Below, piece after piece: positions 11,201 to 18,058 of a stretch of DNA of 64,000 nucleotides. Numbering within the stretch: the first letter of the stretch is position 1; each line of letters starts with the position of its first letter. The notes under the pieces were generated by a model. It did no database searches, had not been told where the DNA came from, and saw only the letters and a program-made list of their open reading frames with translations. This DNA is from Rosenbergiella australiborealis (lineage in GTDB: Bacteria; Pseudomonadota; Gammaproteobacteria; Enterobacterales; Enterobacteriaceae), in NCBI RefSeq assembly GCF_018494035.1, contig NZ_JABBFO010000005.1, forward strand, positions 62,001 through 126,000, read 5' to 3'. The translations under genes were made by a program, and so were the position numbers.

Positions 11201-11366
11201 TTTCGGCACTGGCACCCGGATAAGTAATAGTGACTGAGATGGCCGGTGGAGCAATCGAGGGGTATTGATTGACGGAAAGATTACGAATAGAGAGTACACC
11301 AGCCACGACCATCAAAATAGCGAGTACCCACGCAAAGACCGGACGATTAATAAAGAAACGAGACAT
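8232..11366 (-). CDS. RND family multidrug efflux pump, inner membrane subunit (AcrB/MexB type)
   Basis: A 1044-residue hydrophobic/amphiphilic efflux (HAE1) transporter of the inner membrane, driven by proton import. It starts with MSRFFINRPVFAWVLAI and NQYPSIAPPAISV, both hallmarks of AcrB homologues. The proton-relay motif in TM4 is present (GLLVDDAIVVVENVERVM), as is the G-x-F-x-x-G-type porter-domain pattern and the TM11-12 end (SQHSIGTAVIGGM). Length equals that of typical AcrB/MexB proteins (about 1045). It lies between the membrane fusion and outer-membrane genes in one operon. Substrates cannot be read from the sequence. Confidence 0.95.
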   Translation of the reverse strand: MSRFFINRPVFAWVLAILMVVAGVLSIRNLSVNQYPSIAPPAISVTITYPGASAETVQNTAVQVIEQQLTGIDNLRYLESNSNSDGSATIIATFEQGTDPDIAQVQVQNKVSVAETSLPQEVTEQGVTVAKYQSNFMMVIGLVSKNGKLSDADLGDLLVSKLEDPIARTKGVGDFMVMGSEYAMRIWMDPSKLFQYGLMPSDLSTAIENQNTQVSSGKVGGLPTVPGTQYSATVVGKTRLHSAEQFRNILLKVNQDGSQIRLKDVANVDLGPEDYSISSTYNGQPSVGIALRLATGANLLDTVNRVRDTVNQLKETLPSGVELVVPYDTSPVVSASIHEVVKTLIEAIVLVFFVMLIFLQNLRATLITTLVVPIVLMGTFCVLYLFGYSINTLSMFGMVLAIGLLVDDAIVVVENVERVMEQEGLSPKAATLKSMQEVQGALFGIALVLSAVLLPMAFFCGSTGIIYRQFSVTIVSAMALSVLAALIFTPALCATLLKPVNHQKKQQGLSGWFNRAFERGTDTYSRSVEGVLKRRALFLLLYAGVVAGTVYLFISLPSTFLPEEDQAILMVQATLPQNASAQRTQAVIKQIDDYFLTEEKANVDSVFAANGFSFAGRGQNGAIAFVKLKLWKDRPAASQNVSAIAARAMAHFSHDSQAKIIVMVPPAVMELGNSSGFDLYLEDQGNKGHAALMQTMQQFLTMANKDPRLSMVRHNGMDDESQYQLTIDDEKAKAEGLSESDINSTLSAAWGSSYVNQFLYNGRVKNVYLQGRATSRVTPEDLNKWYVRNSHDQMVPYSAFGGGYWSMGSPRYERFNGISAVNIQGSPATDYSSSDAVKAVEEIAAKLPQGYTIAWHGLSYEEQASGSQTSLLYGLSVLIVFLCLAALYESWSIPFAVLLVVPLGVIGTVTAVMLRGIANDVFFQVGLLTTVGLAAKNAILIIEFAKELHEQGKGVVVAAVEAARLRIRPIIMTSMAFILGVLPLSLSSGAGAGSQHSIGTAVIGGMLSATFLAIFMVPLFYVGVMAITKKITQVLGTAQDNPHE

Positions 11367-11381
11367 GAGCTATATTTTCCT

Positions 11382-12512
11382 TCACTGGGCAGATTTATCA
11401 GTCATGGAAAGAGAGATAGGCGATGTAGGGGGAGACGCAGAGGCAGGCTGCGGGCTCACGGTGGCGCCAGGGGAGAGATCTTGCAAATGATCCAGCGCGA
11501 TCCTATCCCCTTCTTGTAAACCTTGAGTGACTTGCCATTGCCCTTGTTGCATTTGGCCGAGCGTCAGCGACTGTTGAACCACTTTGTTCGCTTTATTGAT
11601 CAGATAGACATAAGGCAGATCACGGCTATCACGTAAAATGGCTCGCTGGGGAATGACGATTCCCTTTTGTGCCACACCTTGTTTCAAGGTGGCTCGCACA
11701 AACATACCAGGTAGCAATACCGCTTCTGGATTTGGGAAAATCGCTCGCAAAGTCACACTGCCGGTACCTTCATTCACATTAACTTCTGAAAAGGCCAACT
11801 GACCGGCAAGGGGGTATTCGCTACCGTCTTCTAAACTGAGCTTAACCCCTGCCATATTATCGCCCACTTTTTCCAGTTGCCCATCACGCAAGGCTCGGCG
11901 CAGTCTGAGTAAATCGCTCGCTGACTCAGTAATATCAACGTACATCGGATTAAGCTGGGTAATGGTCGCTAATGCCGTGCTCTGATTAGCCGTCACTAAT
12001 GCCCCCGGTGTCAGTGAAGAACGTCCTATCCGGCCGGAGAGGCTGGCTCGAACTTGGGTATAGGCGAGATTTATTTTCGCCGTATCCCGGTCAGCCTTCG
12101 CTTGTAAATAGGTCGATTGAGCGGTTTGCAGATCTTGCTGACTAATCGCTTGGTCCGCCGCTAAGCGCTGATAACGCTGATAGATACGCTGACTATCACT
12201 ATACTTGGCATTAGCCTTTTCCAGTGCAGCCTGATAAGTCGATGGATCAATCAAATAAAGAGGCTGCCCGGCTTCAACATTTGTTCCTTCTTTAAATAAG
12301 CGTTTAATCACAATCCCCCCGACTTGAGGGCGGACTTCCGCCTCTTGGGCAGACGAGACACGACCTGGTAAATCAGCGGCAATCGTTACGGGCTGTGCAA
12401 CGACCGTTTCTACTGAGACATTAAGCGGCGTAGTCGCAGAAGGCGTCTGCGAAGCATTATCGCAGGCGGATAAAAAGAAGGTGACGCAAAGAAGTGAATG
12501 CCTGAGTGTCAT
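11382..12512 (-). CDS. RND efflux periplasmic adaptor (membrane fusion protein, AcrA/MexA type)
   Basis: A 376-residue lipoprotein adaptor linking the RND pump to the outer channel. The lipobox is FLSAC (Cys 17). The order of domains is beta-barrel/lipoyl start (ADLPGRVSSAQEAEVRPQVGG), an alpha-hairpin rich in Gln/Ala (about residues 95-140), the second lipoyl half (VRASLSGRIGRSSLTPGALV) and the membrane-proximal domain (PGMFVRATL). First gene of the operon; the pump gene starts 15 bases after its stop. Immediately upstream is a perfect palindrome that may be the operator. Confidence 0.93.
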   Translation of the reverse strand: MTLRHSLLCVTFFLSACDNASQTPSATTPLNVSVETVVAQPVTIAADLPGRVSSAQEAEVRPQVGGIVIKRLFKEGTNVEAGQPLYLIDPSTYQAALEKANAKYSDSQRIYQRYQRLAADQAISQQDLQTAQSTYLQAKADRDTAKINLAYTQVRASLSGRIGRSSLTPGALVTANQSTALATITQLNPMYVDITESASDLLRLRRALRDGQLEKVGDNMAGVKLSLEDGSEYPLAGQLAFSEVNVNEGTGSVTLRAIFPNPEAVLLPGMFVRATLKQGVAQKGIVIPQRAILRDSRDLPYVYLINKANKVVQQSLTLGQMQQGQWQVTQGLQEGDRIALDHLQDLSPGATVSPQPASASPPTSPISLSMTDKSAQ

Positions 12513-12528
12513 AATAGTCTACCCTAAA

Positions 12529-12550
12529 AATGAGAATGATCATTCTCATT
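12529..12550. promoter_or_regulatory. Perfect 22-bp palindrome, candidate operator of the efflux operon
   Basis: Two exact inverted 11-base arms (AATGAGAATGA and its reverse complement) with no spacer, starting 17 bases before the ATG of the membrane fusion gene. Such a palindrome in a promoter fits a TetR-family operator, and a tetR gene ends this same operon. It also resembles a Fur box in its alternating GA/AAT content, so iron control cannot be excluded. The palindrome is seen directly; the identity of the binding protein is inference. Confidence 0.6.
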
Positions 12551-12611
12551 CCCGATGACTATTGACTCAAGACACCTAACCGATATTTTCGATAAAATTA
12601 CGCTTTGCTAA

Positions 12612-12643
12612 TAAAAAACAAAAAAACCCGGCGATAGCCGGGC
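12612..12643 (-). terminator. Rho-independent terminator after the DUF2382/OmpA gene group
   Basis: Read on the minus strand: stem CCCGGC / GCCGGG with a TATC loop, followed by a run of T residues. It begins 20 bases after the stop codon of the 12663-13448 gene and ends the three-gene transcript. Confidence 0.9.
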
Positions 12644-12662
12644 TTGATAGTCAAGACAGGGA

Positions 12663-13448
12663 CTATTTTTTCCCTTCTTCACCACTACGTAGTCGTTCAA
12701 CTTCTGCATGTTGTTGGCGTACCGTGTCTTTAATTTCTTCATCATGGTGAGTATTCACTTTTTTCACCACGACCTCTTCTACAACATGGGCGGTCTTATT
12801 GACGACCGGTTTTTCAGCCAGTTCATCGACCACAACGCTCTTATCACTCCAATCAATCTCTTTGTCGGTGACTGGGCGATTTACTGTGTTACGAACCACT
12901 TCGGCATGCTGCTCTCGCAAGTTAACGGTTTGCGAAACATTTTCAGTCGTGACGTAACGACGAATACGTGTCGTACCCTCTTTCACTAAGCGTTTACCGA
13001 CTTCTAACTCTTCCTTCGCTAATTGCAGGATTTCATCTTTAGTTTCATTGCCGGTCAGCGGTGGGCGAGTATCGCGAGGCTTTGCTGCCACTGGCGCTGC
13101 GGCGGTTTCAGTGCCACGAGCCTTCGCCGGTACATCGACTAATTGGTGACGGTTAAGAATAGCGAGCGCTTTTGCATGCTCATCTTCACCTTTAGCAACA
13201 ACGGTTAATACTGCGCCGTTTTTATGCAGTGCTTCGCTATAAAGCTCTGCATGCTCTTCTTCAACATCGTTTCCAAACAGGCGTTTCCAAATACTCGTGT
13301 CTTTGAAAACGGTGCTGTCGCTGTCTAAATCGCGACCATGAATCACACTGATGTCGCTTTCATTAAAGTCAGCTTTGATGAGATTACGTTCAGCCGCTTG
13401 TGCATGTTCAAGAGTATCAAATAATGTAACAATTTTTTCGCTAGACAT
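12663..13448 (-). CDS. YsnF/AvaK domain (DUF2382) stress protein
   Basis: A 261-residue hydrophilic protein. The first 110 residues form a GsiB/YflT-like or general-stress type N-terminal domain (VTLFDTLEHAQAAERNLIKA ... ISVIHGRD). A linker rich in Ala/Pro follows. From about residue 135 there is a DUF2382 repeat with alternating charged segments (LAKEELEVGKRLVKEGTTRIRR, LREQHAEVVRNTVNRPVTDKE, VVEEVVVKKVNT). YsnF/AvaK proteins are described as stress-induced in other bacteria; the molecular role is unknown. It is the last gene of a three-gene group with another DUF2382 protein and an OmpA-domain protein. Confidence 0.82.
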   Translation of the reverse strand: MSSEKIVTLFDTLEHAQAAERNLIKADFNESDISVIHGRDLDSDSTVFKDTSIWKRLFGNDVEEEHAELYSEALHKNGAVLTVVAKGEDEHAKALAILNRHQLVDVPAKARGTETAAAPVAAKPRDTRPPLTGNETKDEILQLAKEELEVGKRLVKEGTTRIRRYVTTENVSQTVNLREQHAEVVRNTVNRPVTDKEIDWSDKSVVVDELAEKPVVNKTAHVVEEVVVKKVNTHHDEEIKDTVRQQHAEVERLRSGEEGKK

Positions 13449-13456
13449 ACTTTACC

Positions 13457-13879
13457 TCATTCATCGGTGAATATTCTTTTTTCAGAGATAGTTTGATATC
13501 TCACTGTTTCTTCGGATGTAAATTCATTAATAACATGATGACTTTCTATTCTAATCTCCTCCTTAAGATATATTTTCTTGATAATTTCAATATGCTCTTC
13601 AAAAATAGGAATAATTTTTACACCATTTTCTTCACGAACTTCAGGGGGAGAATTAATATATTCCCCGATAGGTACGCGTTTAATTTCCGCATATTGACTC
13701 ATCAAACTTTCATTAATCGGAACTTGTTTAGATTCCGTTTTTCTTTCAACATGAAATTGACTTTTTACGTATTGTTGCTTAGTAACTTCGATACTTTCCT
13801 TAGCCAGAGGAACAATCTGTTCCTCTGAATTTTCATCGGGAGTGTTTGTTATTTCTGGAGGATGTTCAGAATTCATCAC
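13457..13879 (-). CDS. Second DUF2382 (YsnF/AvaK-like) protein, short form
   Basis: A 140-residue acidic protein with no signal peptide. It shows the same repeated pattern as its neighbour: VPLAKESIEVTKQQYVKSQFHVERK near the start and IPIFEEHIEIIKKIYLKEEIRIESHHV near the end, two units of one repeat. It lacks the N-terminal stress domain of the adjacent 261-residue protein, so it is a pure DUF2382 protein. The coding region is clearly more AT-rich than both neighbours, which suggests a different history. The gap to the next gene is eight bases and to the preceding gene 17 bases, so the three are probably co-transcribed. Confidence 0.7.
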   Translation of the reverse strand: MMNSEHPPEITNTPDENSEEQIVPLAKESIEVTKQQYVKSQFHVERKTESKQVPINESLMSQYAEIKRVPIGEYINSPPEVREENGVKIIPIFEEHIEIIKKIYLKEEIRIESHHVINEFTSEETVRYQTISEKRIFTDE

Positions 13880-13896
13880 ACTTATTCCCTACTGAT

Positions 13897-14577
13897 TTAT
13901 TGAGCGGCTTTAATTTGTAACGCTACGCGGCGATTTATATCACGACCCTGTGGAGTGTCGTTATTCGCAATCGCATGGTCTGCGCCTTGACCTTGAATAG
14001 AAACCTTAGCGGCATCAACACCATGTTGAGTTAACCAGTCTTTAATGGCATTCGCACGTTGGCCTGACAGAGGTTGGTTAATCGCTTGAGTACCCGTGCT
14101 GTCGGTATAACCCCGGATCACTACGCTATGATCAGGATGCTGACTAATTAAGTTCGCAACCTGAGTTAGCGACTGTACATCGTTGACAGAGGGCGAAGCA
14201 CTGCCCGTCGCGAAACTCACTTGGTTAAGATCAATCCACGGGCTGTCCGTGTTACCCTGACCTGAATAATAGTGCTGCAGTGCGGTCAGTGCTGGGTCAT
14301 TGTCTGGTGCAGCCGGAGCCTGTTCAGCGGGAGCTGGGGCTTGGGCGGCAGTATTAGTATCAGTGGTTGACGCCGGTTGCTGCGGGGCTATTGTCGCAGA
14401 GGGTGCCGGTGCGTTGTTGGCATCATTGTCATCGTGGCGATGTGTACCGAAACGAATCGCAAGAATAATAATGATGAGTGCCAATAATAACCACCATATT
14501 CCTTTACCCTTTTTCTGCTTAACAATTTTTTGATCAACAACAGGGTCCACAAATTTTTTGTCAGTTCTTTTTTCCAT
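13897..14577 (-). CDS. Membrane-anchored OmpA-domain (peptidoglycan-binding) protein
   Basis: A 226-residue protein with a positively charged N-terminus (KQKKGKGIW) and one membrane segment at about residues 28-43 but no cleavage site, then an Ala/Pro/Gln-rich linker and a C-terminal OmpA-like domain (about 115-225). The domain has the peptidoglycan-binding pattern VVIRGYTDSTG, LSGQRANAIKDWL and GRDINRRVAL. It probably sits in the inner membrane and touches peptidoglycan. First gene of the group with two DUF2382 proteins, which suggests an envelope-stress role for the group (inference). Confidence 0.88.
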   Translation of the reverse strand: MEKRTDKKFVDPVVDQKIVKQKKGKGIWWLLLALIIIILAIRFGTHRHDDNDANNAPAPSATIAPQQPASTTDTNTAAQAPAPAEQAPAAPDNDPALTALQHYYSGQGNTDSPWIDLNQVSFATGSASPSVNDVQSLTQVANLISQHPDHSVVIRGYTDSTGTQAINQPLSGQRANAIKDWLTQHGVDAAKVSIQGQGADHAIANNDTPQGRDINRRVALQIKAAQ

Positions 14578-14913
14578 AAATCACCTCGGTTATTTCATCT
14601 CATCATTATAACGTTTTAAAATAGCAACTTTTCACGATTAAACGTATTAACAATAATCGTAGAACAAGCTCGAATTAGATCAAGATTCGTTATTTCGATT
14701 TTTAGTAGAAAAACCTGATAACCTTATGAAATTAATAATAGGTTTGGCATAAAAAATATTATTAGAATATTAAAGTTAAGAATTATCTGTATAAGACTGA
14801 TAACGCTTTCTTTAAAAAAAAGAGAGCGTTATTAATCCGTTATTCTCCGTTAGTGCTACTGGTGAAGAGCTGCTATAGTCTGCGCCTTTTGGCGTTCTCA
14901 TTGAGGAGTACAG
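14578..14913. other. Divergent intergenic region (336 bases) with one hairpin
   Basis: AT-rich stretch between the OmpA-domain gene (minus) and the aromatic amino acid permease gene (plus), so it must hold both promoters. An imperfect hairpin lies at 14801-14831 (TAACGCT / AGCGTTA outer stem with an A/T-rich inner part). Just upstream of the permease are a TATAGT element and a GAGGAG ribosome site at about 14903-14908. No gene seen. Confidence 0.5.
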
Positions 14914-16158
14914 ATGCCCTTTCCCAATAAACCGACACTGCCCTCTAGTATCTGGGGAGCGATGATCATTTGTGGAACCGTCGCCGGCGCAGGAATGTTT
15001 ACCCTTCCGATTGTCATGGCCGGCGCATGGTACCGTTGGTCTGTCATGATGCTCATGCTAAGCGGGTTCTGCATGCTGTTATCGGGACTACTGTTTATGA
15101 AAGTCAGTCTGCGCTTTCCCCCTGGAGCCGGCTATGACACGTTGACCCAGACACTGACTCCCAGTTGGTGGCGTAAAATTAATGGTCTGAGTATCAGTTT
15201 TGTACTGGGTATTTTGACCTATGCTTATATCTCCGCCAGTGGCCCAGTTTATCAACACTCGATCAATGCATTGGGCATTAATATCAATGATGCTGAAGCC
15301 AAAGGCCTGCTAACCCTACTTGTCGCCAGCGTAGTATGGCTAGGTACTCAAGGCGTAAGCCGACTGATCACCCTCTGTCTGGCCGCCAAGCTACTACTTT
15401 TTTTTTTATTATTCGGTGGATTAATTCACCATGTCGACGTTTCATTACTGCTTAGGCCTAACAGTACGGCCGCGCAAAACCGCTATTTCCCCTATCTGTT
15501 AGCCACTCTCCCATTTTGTCTCGCTTCCTTTGGTTTTCACGGTAATATCACAGGTCTTATCCATTATTATCAAGGCGATGAACGCCGTGTTAGGCATGCT
15601 CTCGTGTTCGGGATATTACTGGCCTTAGTGATTTATCTCTTTTGGCTGACCTGTACGATGGGGAATATTCAACGCCAAGATTTTCCGACAATCGCCCGCC
15701 AAGGTGGCGATATTCATGCGCTGATCCAAGCGATGCACGATCGGCTTCCCCAACAATCATTGGGGCTGTTATTGGATATTTTTTCTCACTTTGCTGTGAT
15801 CTGCTCCTTTCTGGGAGTCACCGTTGGGCTATTTGATTTTCTTGCCGATAAACTGGGCACGGATAACAGCAAACGTGGCCGAGCAAAAACAGCACTGCTC
15901 ACCTTCTGCCCTCCCCTGCTGGCCTCAATACTTTTCCCGCAAGGATTTTTACTGGCCATTGGTTATGCCGGTTTATTTGCCACCATCTGGGCGCTATTTA
16001 CCCCCGCATTCCTTGCATGGCGGGCCCATCAGCACTTTTCAGGTGACCTTCCACGTGGGAAAAAACAGTGGGCGGCGATTATCGTGGTGGTCCTGTTTGG
16101 CGGGATAAATATTATTGCCTGGTTAGGCAGTCAGTGGCATATGATCCCGGAATTTTGA
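14914..16158 (+). CDS. Aromatic amino acid permease (HAAAP family, Mtr/TnaB-like)
   Basis: A 414-residue inner-membrane symporter with about 11 membrane segments. It matches E. coli Mtr throughout: GTVAGAGMFTLPIVMAGAW near the N-terminus, FVLGILTYAYISASG, TLPFCLASFGFHGNI in the middle and SFLGVTVGLFDFLAD, FPQGFLLAIGYAGL near the end. The family imports tryptophan, tyrosine or phenylalanine with protons; within it, Mtr/TnaB (tryptophan) are the closest by eye. No TyrR or Trp repressor box was identified. It ends 73 bases before poxB on the same strand, but the genes need not be co-transcribed. Confidence 0.87.
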   Translation: MPFPNKPTLPSSIWGAMIICGTVAGAGMFTLPIVMAGAWYRWSVMMLMLSGFCMLLSGLLFMKVSLRFPPGAGYDTLTQTLTPSWWRKINGLSISFVLGILTYAYISASGPVYQHSINALGININDAEAKGLLTLLVASVVWLGTQGVSRLITLCLAAKLLLFFLLFGGLIHHVDVSLLLRPNSTAAQNRYFPYLLATLPFCLASFGFHGNITGLIHYYQGDERRVRHALVFGILLALVIYLFWLTCTMGNIQRQDFPTIARQGGDIHALIQAMHDRLPQQSLGLLLDIFSHFAVICSFLGVTVGLFDFLADKLGTDNSKRGRAKTALLTFCPPLLASILFPQGFLLAIGYAGLFATIWALFTPAFLAWRAHQHFSGDLPRGKKQWAAIIVVVLFGGINIIAWLGSQWHMIPEF

Positions 16159-16231
16159 GGATTAGTGCGGCGCTCAGAATAATGCACAGACCCACACTAT
16201 ACTTAATTAAAAAGTCTATCGGGGGTCTATC

Positions 16232-17959
16232 ATGTCTGAACGTTCAGTCGCTGCACTCATTGTCGAACAACTCGAAAAAGCCGGTGTACACCATTGTTAC
16301 GGTATTGTTGGTGACACACTCAATGATATTACCGATGCCATGAGCCGCAGTACGGTCGACTGGGTGCATGTTCGCCATGAGGAAGTCGCTGGGTTTGCCG
16401 CTGGGGCAGAAGCTTTAATGACCGATAGACTGACCGCTTGTGCCGGCTCTTGTGGTCCGGGGGGATTACATTTTATTAATGGTTTGTTTGAGAGTCACCG
16501 CAACCGCGCCCCTGTTATTCTACTCGCGAGCCAAATTAGCCGTGAACTACTGGGTAACGACTTTCCCCAAGAGGTCGACTTTCTCTCCATTTACCGAAAT
16601 TGTTCCGTCTTTTGTGAACAGATTTTAACGGCTGACCAAGCTCCAGCAGTGATTCGGCGCGCTTGCCAAGCAGCGTTAACGCAACGCGGTGTGGCCGTAG
16701 TCGTCATTCCTGTGGATATTAGCAAAGCTAAAACAGAGGCTGTGACGCAAACTATTTGGCACCCTCACCCCCAGCTGTTACCTAACCCCGATGAACTAGA
16801 CATTATTGCTGCATTACTTAACCAAGGAAAGCGTATCACCCTTTATGCCGGCGCTGGCTGTGAAGGAGCCCATGACGCTCTGGTTACCCTCGCTGAAAAA
16901 CTTAATGCCCCCATCGTCAACACCTCACGGGGAAAAGATTTTGTTGAATACAATAATCCTTTCTCGGTAGGCATGACGGGGATCTTTGGCTGTGAAGCGG
17001 GTTTTGAAGCCATTAAGCAGTGCGACGTGCTGTTACTCTTAGGCGCTGACTTTGCGTGGTCTCAGTTTTATCCGGATAACGCGACTATTATCCAAATTGA
17101 TCAAGAGGCTACCCACTTAGGCCGTCGTCATCCTATTGCTTTTGGCGCGGTCGGTCGAATTACCGATACCTTGGCAGCCCTCCTACCGCGTATTCATCAG
17201 CATTCCGATGACCGTTTTCTACACACAATACTTCATCTACGTGAAAAATCCGTCCATCGGCGGCTAAAAGAAGAACAACGTGCAACCGGTCAGCCTATTC
17301 ATCCGCAATACTTAGTCAGTTTACTGAACCGATATGCCGAACAAGATGCGCTATTCACCGCTGATGGCGGATCAGCCATGGTCTGGTTGCTGCGCCATAT
17401 CGATAGCCTAGGGACTCGACGTACACTGACGAGCCTGCTACACGGTACGATGGCCAATGCCATGCCTCAGGCTATCGGGCTACAAGTGACTTTTCCGCAA
17501 CGCCAAGTGATCGCACTCTGCGGGGACGGTGGATTAAGTATGTTACTGGGCGACTTATTTACCCTGATGCAAGAAGCGTTACCGATAAAACTCGTGGTGA
17601 TTAATAATGGGTCATTAAACTTTGTTGAGCTGGAGCAGAAAATTGAAGGTTTGCTTGATCACTATACCAAATTAAAAAATGATAACTTTGCCAAGGTCGC
17701 GGGAGCCATCGGCTTATACAGCCAAAAAGTGATTGAAGCGGAAACATTAGAACAGGCAGTTATCCGCTTTCTGGCTCATCCGGGCCCTGCACTACTAGAT
17801 GTTCATACTCATCCTAACGAGTTGGTGATGCCGCCGGAAGTCTCCTTAAAACAACTCACGGATACCGCACTTTATGCGGCAAAAGCGGTTTTTCATGGTC
17901 GACTTTCCGATGTGGCTCAGTTAGTAGGGAGTGAAATTAGCCAGAAACTGGGTAAGTAA
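16232..17959 (+). CDS. poxB: Pyruvate dehydrogenase (ubiquinone) / pyruvate oxidase PoxB
   Basis: Peripheral membrane flavoprotein that decarboxylates pyruvate to acetate and CO2 and passes electrons to ubiquinone; 575 residues against 572 in E. coli. The TPP-enzyme layout is clear: N-terminal pyrimidine-binding domain with the catalytic Glu in RHEEVAGFAAGAEA, CAGSCGPGGLHFINGLF, the central FAD domain (GAGCEGAHDAL, GMTGIFG), and the C-terminal TPP site GDGGLSMLLGDL ... NNGSLNF. In E. coli it is a stationary-phase RpoS-dependent gene; no such element was confirmed here. Confidence 0.93.
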   Translation: MSERSVAALIVEQLEKAGVHHCYGIVGDTLNDITDAMSRSTVDWVHVRHEEVAGFAAGAEALMTDRLTACAGSCGPGGLHFINGLFESHRNRAPVILLASQISRELLGNDFPQEVDFLSIYRNCSVFCEQILTADQAPAVIRRACQAALTQRGVAVVVIPVDISKAKTEAVTQTIWHPHPQLLPNPDELDIIAALLNQGKRITLYAGAGCEGAHDALVTLAEKLNAPIVNTSRGKDFVEYNNPFSVGMTGIFGCEAGFEAIKQCDVLLLLGADFAWSQFYPDNATIIQIDQEATHLGRRHPIAFGAVGRITDTLAALLPRIHQHSDDRFLHTILHLREKSVHRRLKEEQRATGQPIHPQYLVSLLNRYAEQDALFTADGGSAMVWLLRHIDSLGTRRTLTSLLHGTMANAMPQAIGLQVTFPQRQVIALCGDGGLSMLLGDLFTLMQEALPIKLVVINNGSLNFVELEQKIEGLLDHYTKLKNDNFAKVAGAIGLYSQKVIEAETLEQAVIRFLAHPGPALLDVHTHPNELVMPPEVSLKQLTDTALYAAKAVFHGRLSDVAQLVGSEISQKLGK

Positions 17960-18058
17960 CCGCCGACAATATTCTCCGCCCCGAACAAGACGTGCCGGGG
18001 AGTTTAGGCTATGCTTAACACTTTGAACCGTTTTGGGTCGTATTTGTAAGGAAAGCCT

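Noticed and set aside
13493-13828. Open frame on the plus strand across the second DUF2382 gene
   Set aside because: It is a shadow of the minus-strand gene: the minus product has a clear repeat pattern, the plus product is Phe/Asn-rich without any domain.
14801-14831. Hairpin TAACGCT...AGCGTTA as a terminator
   Set aside because: No T-run on either side and no gene end nearby; left as an unexplained hairpin in the intergenic region.
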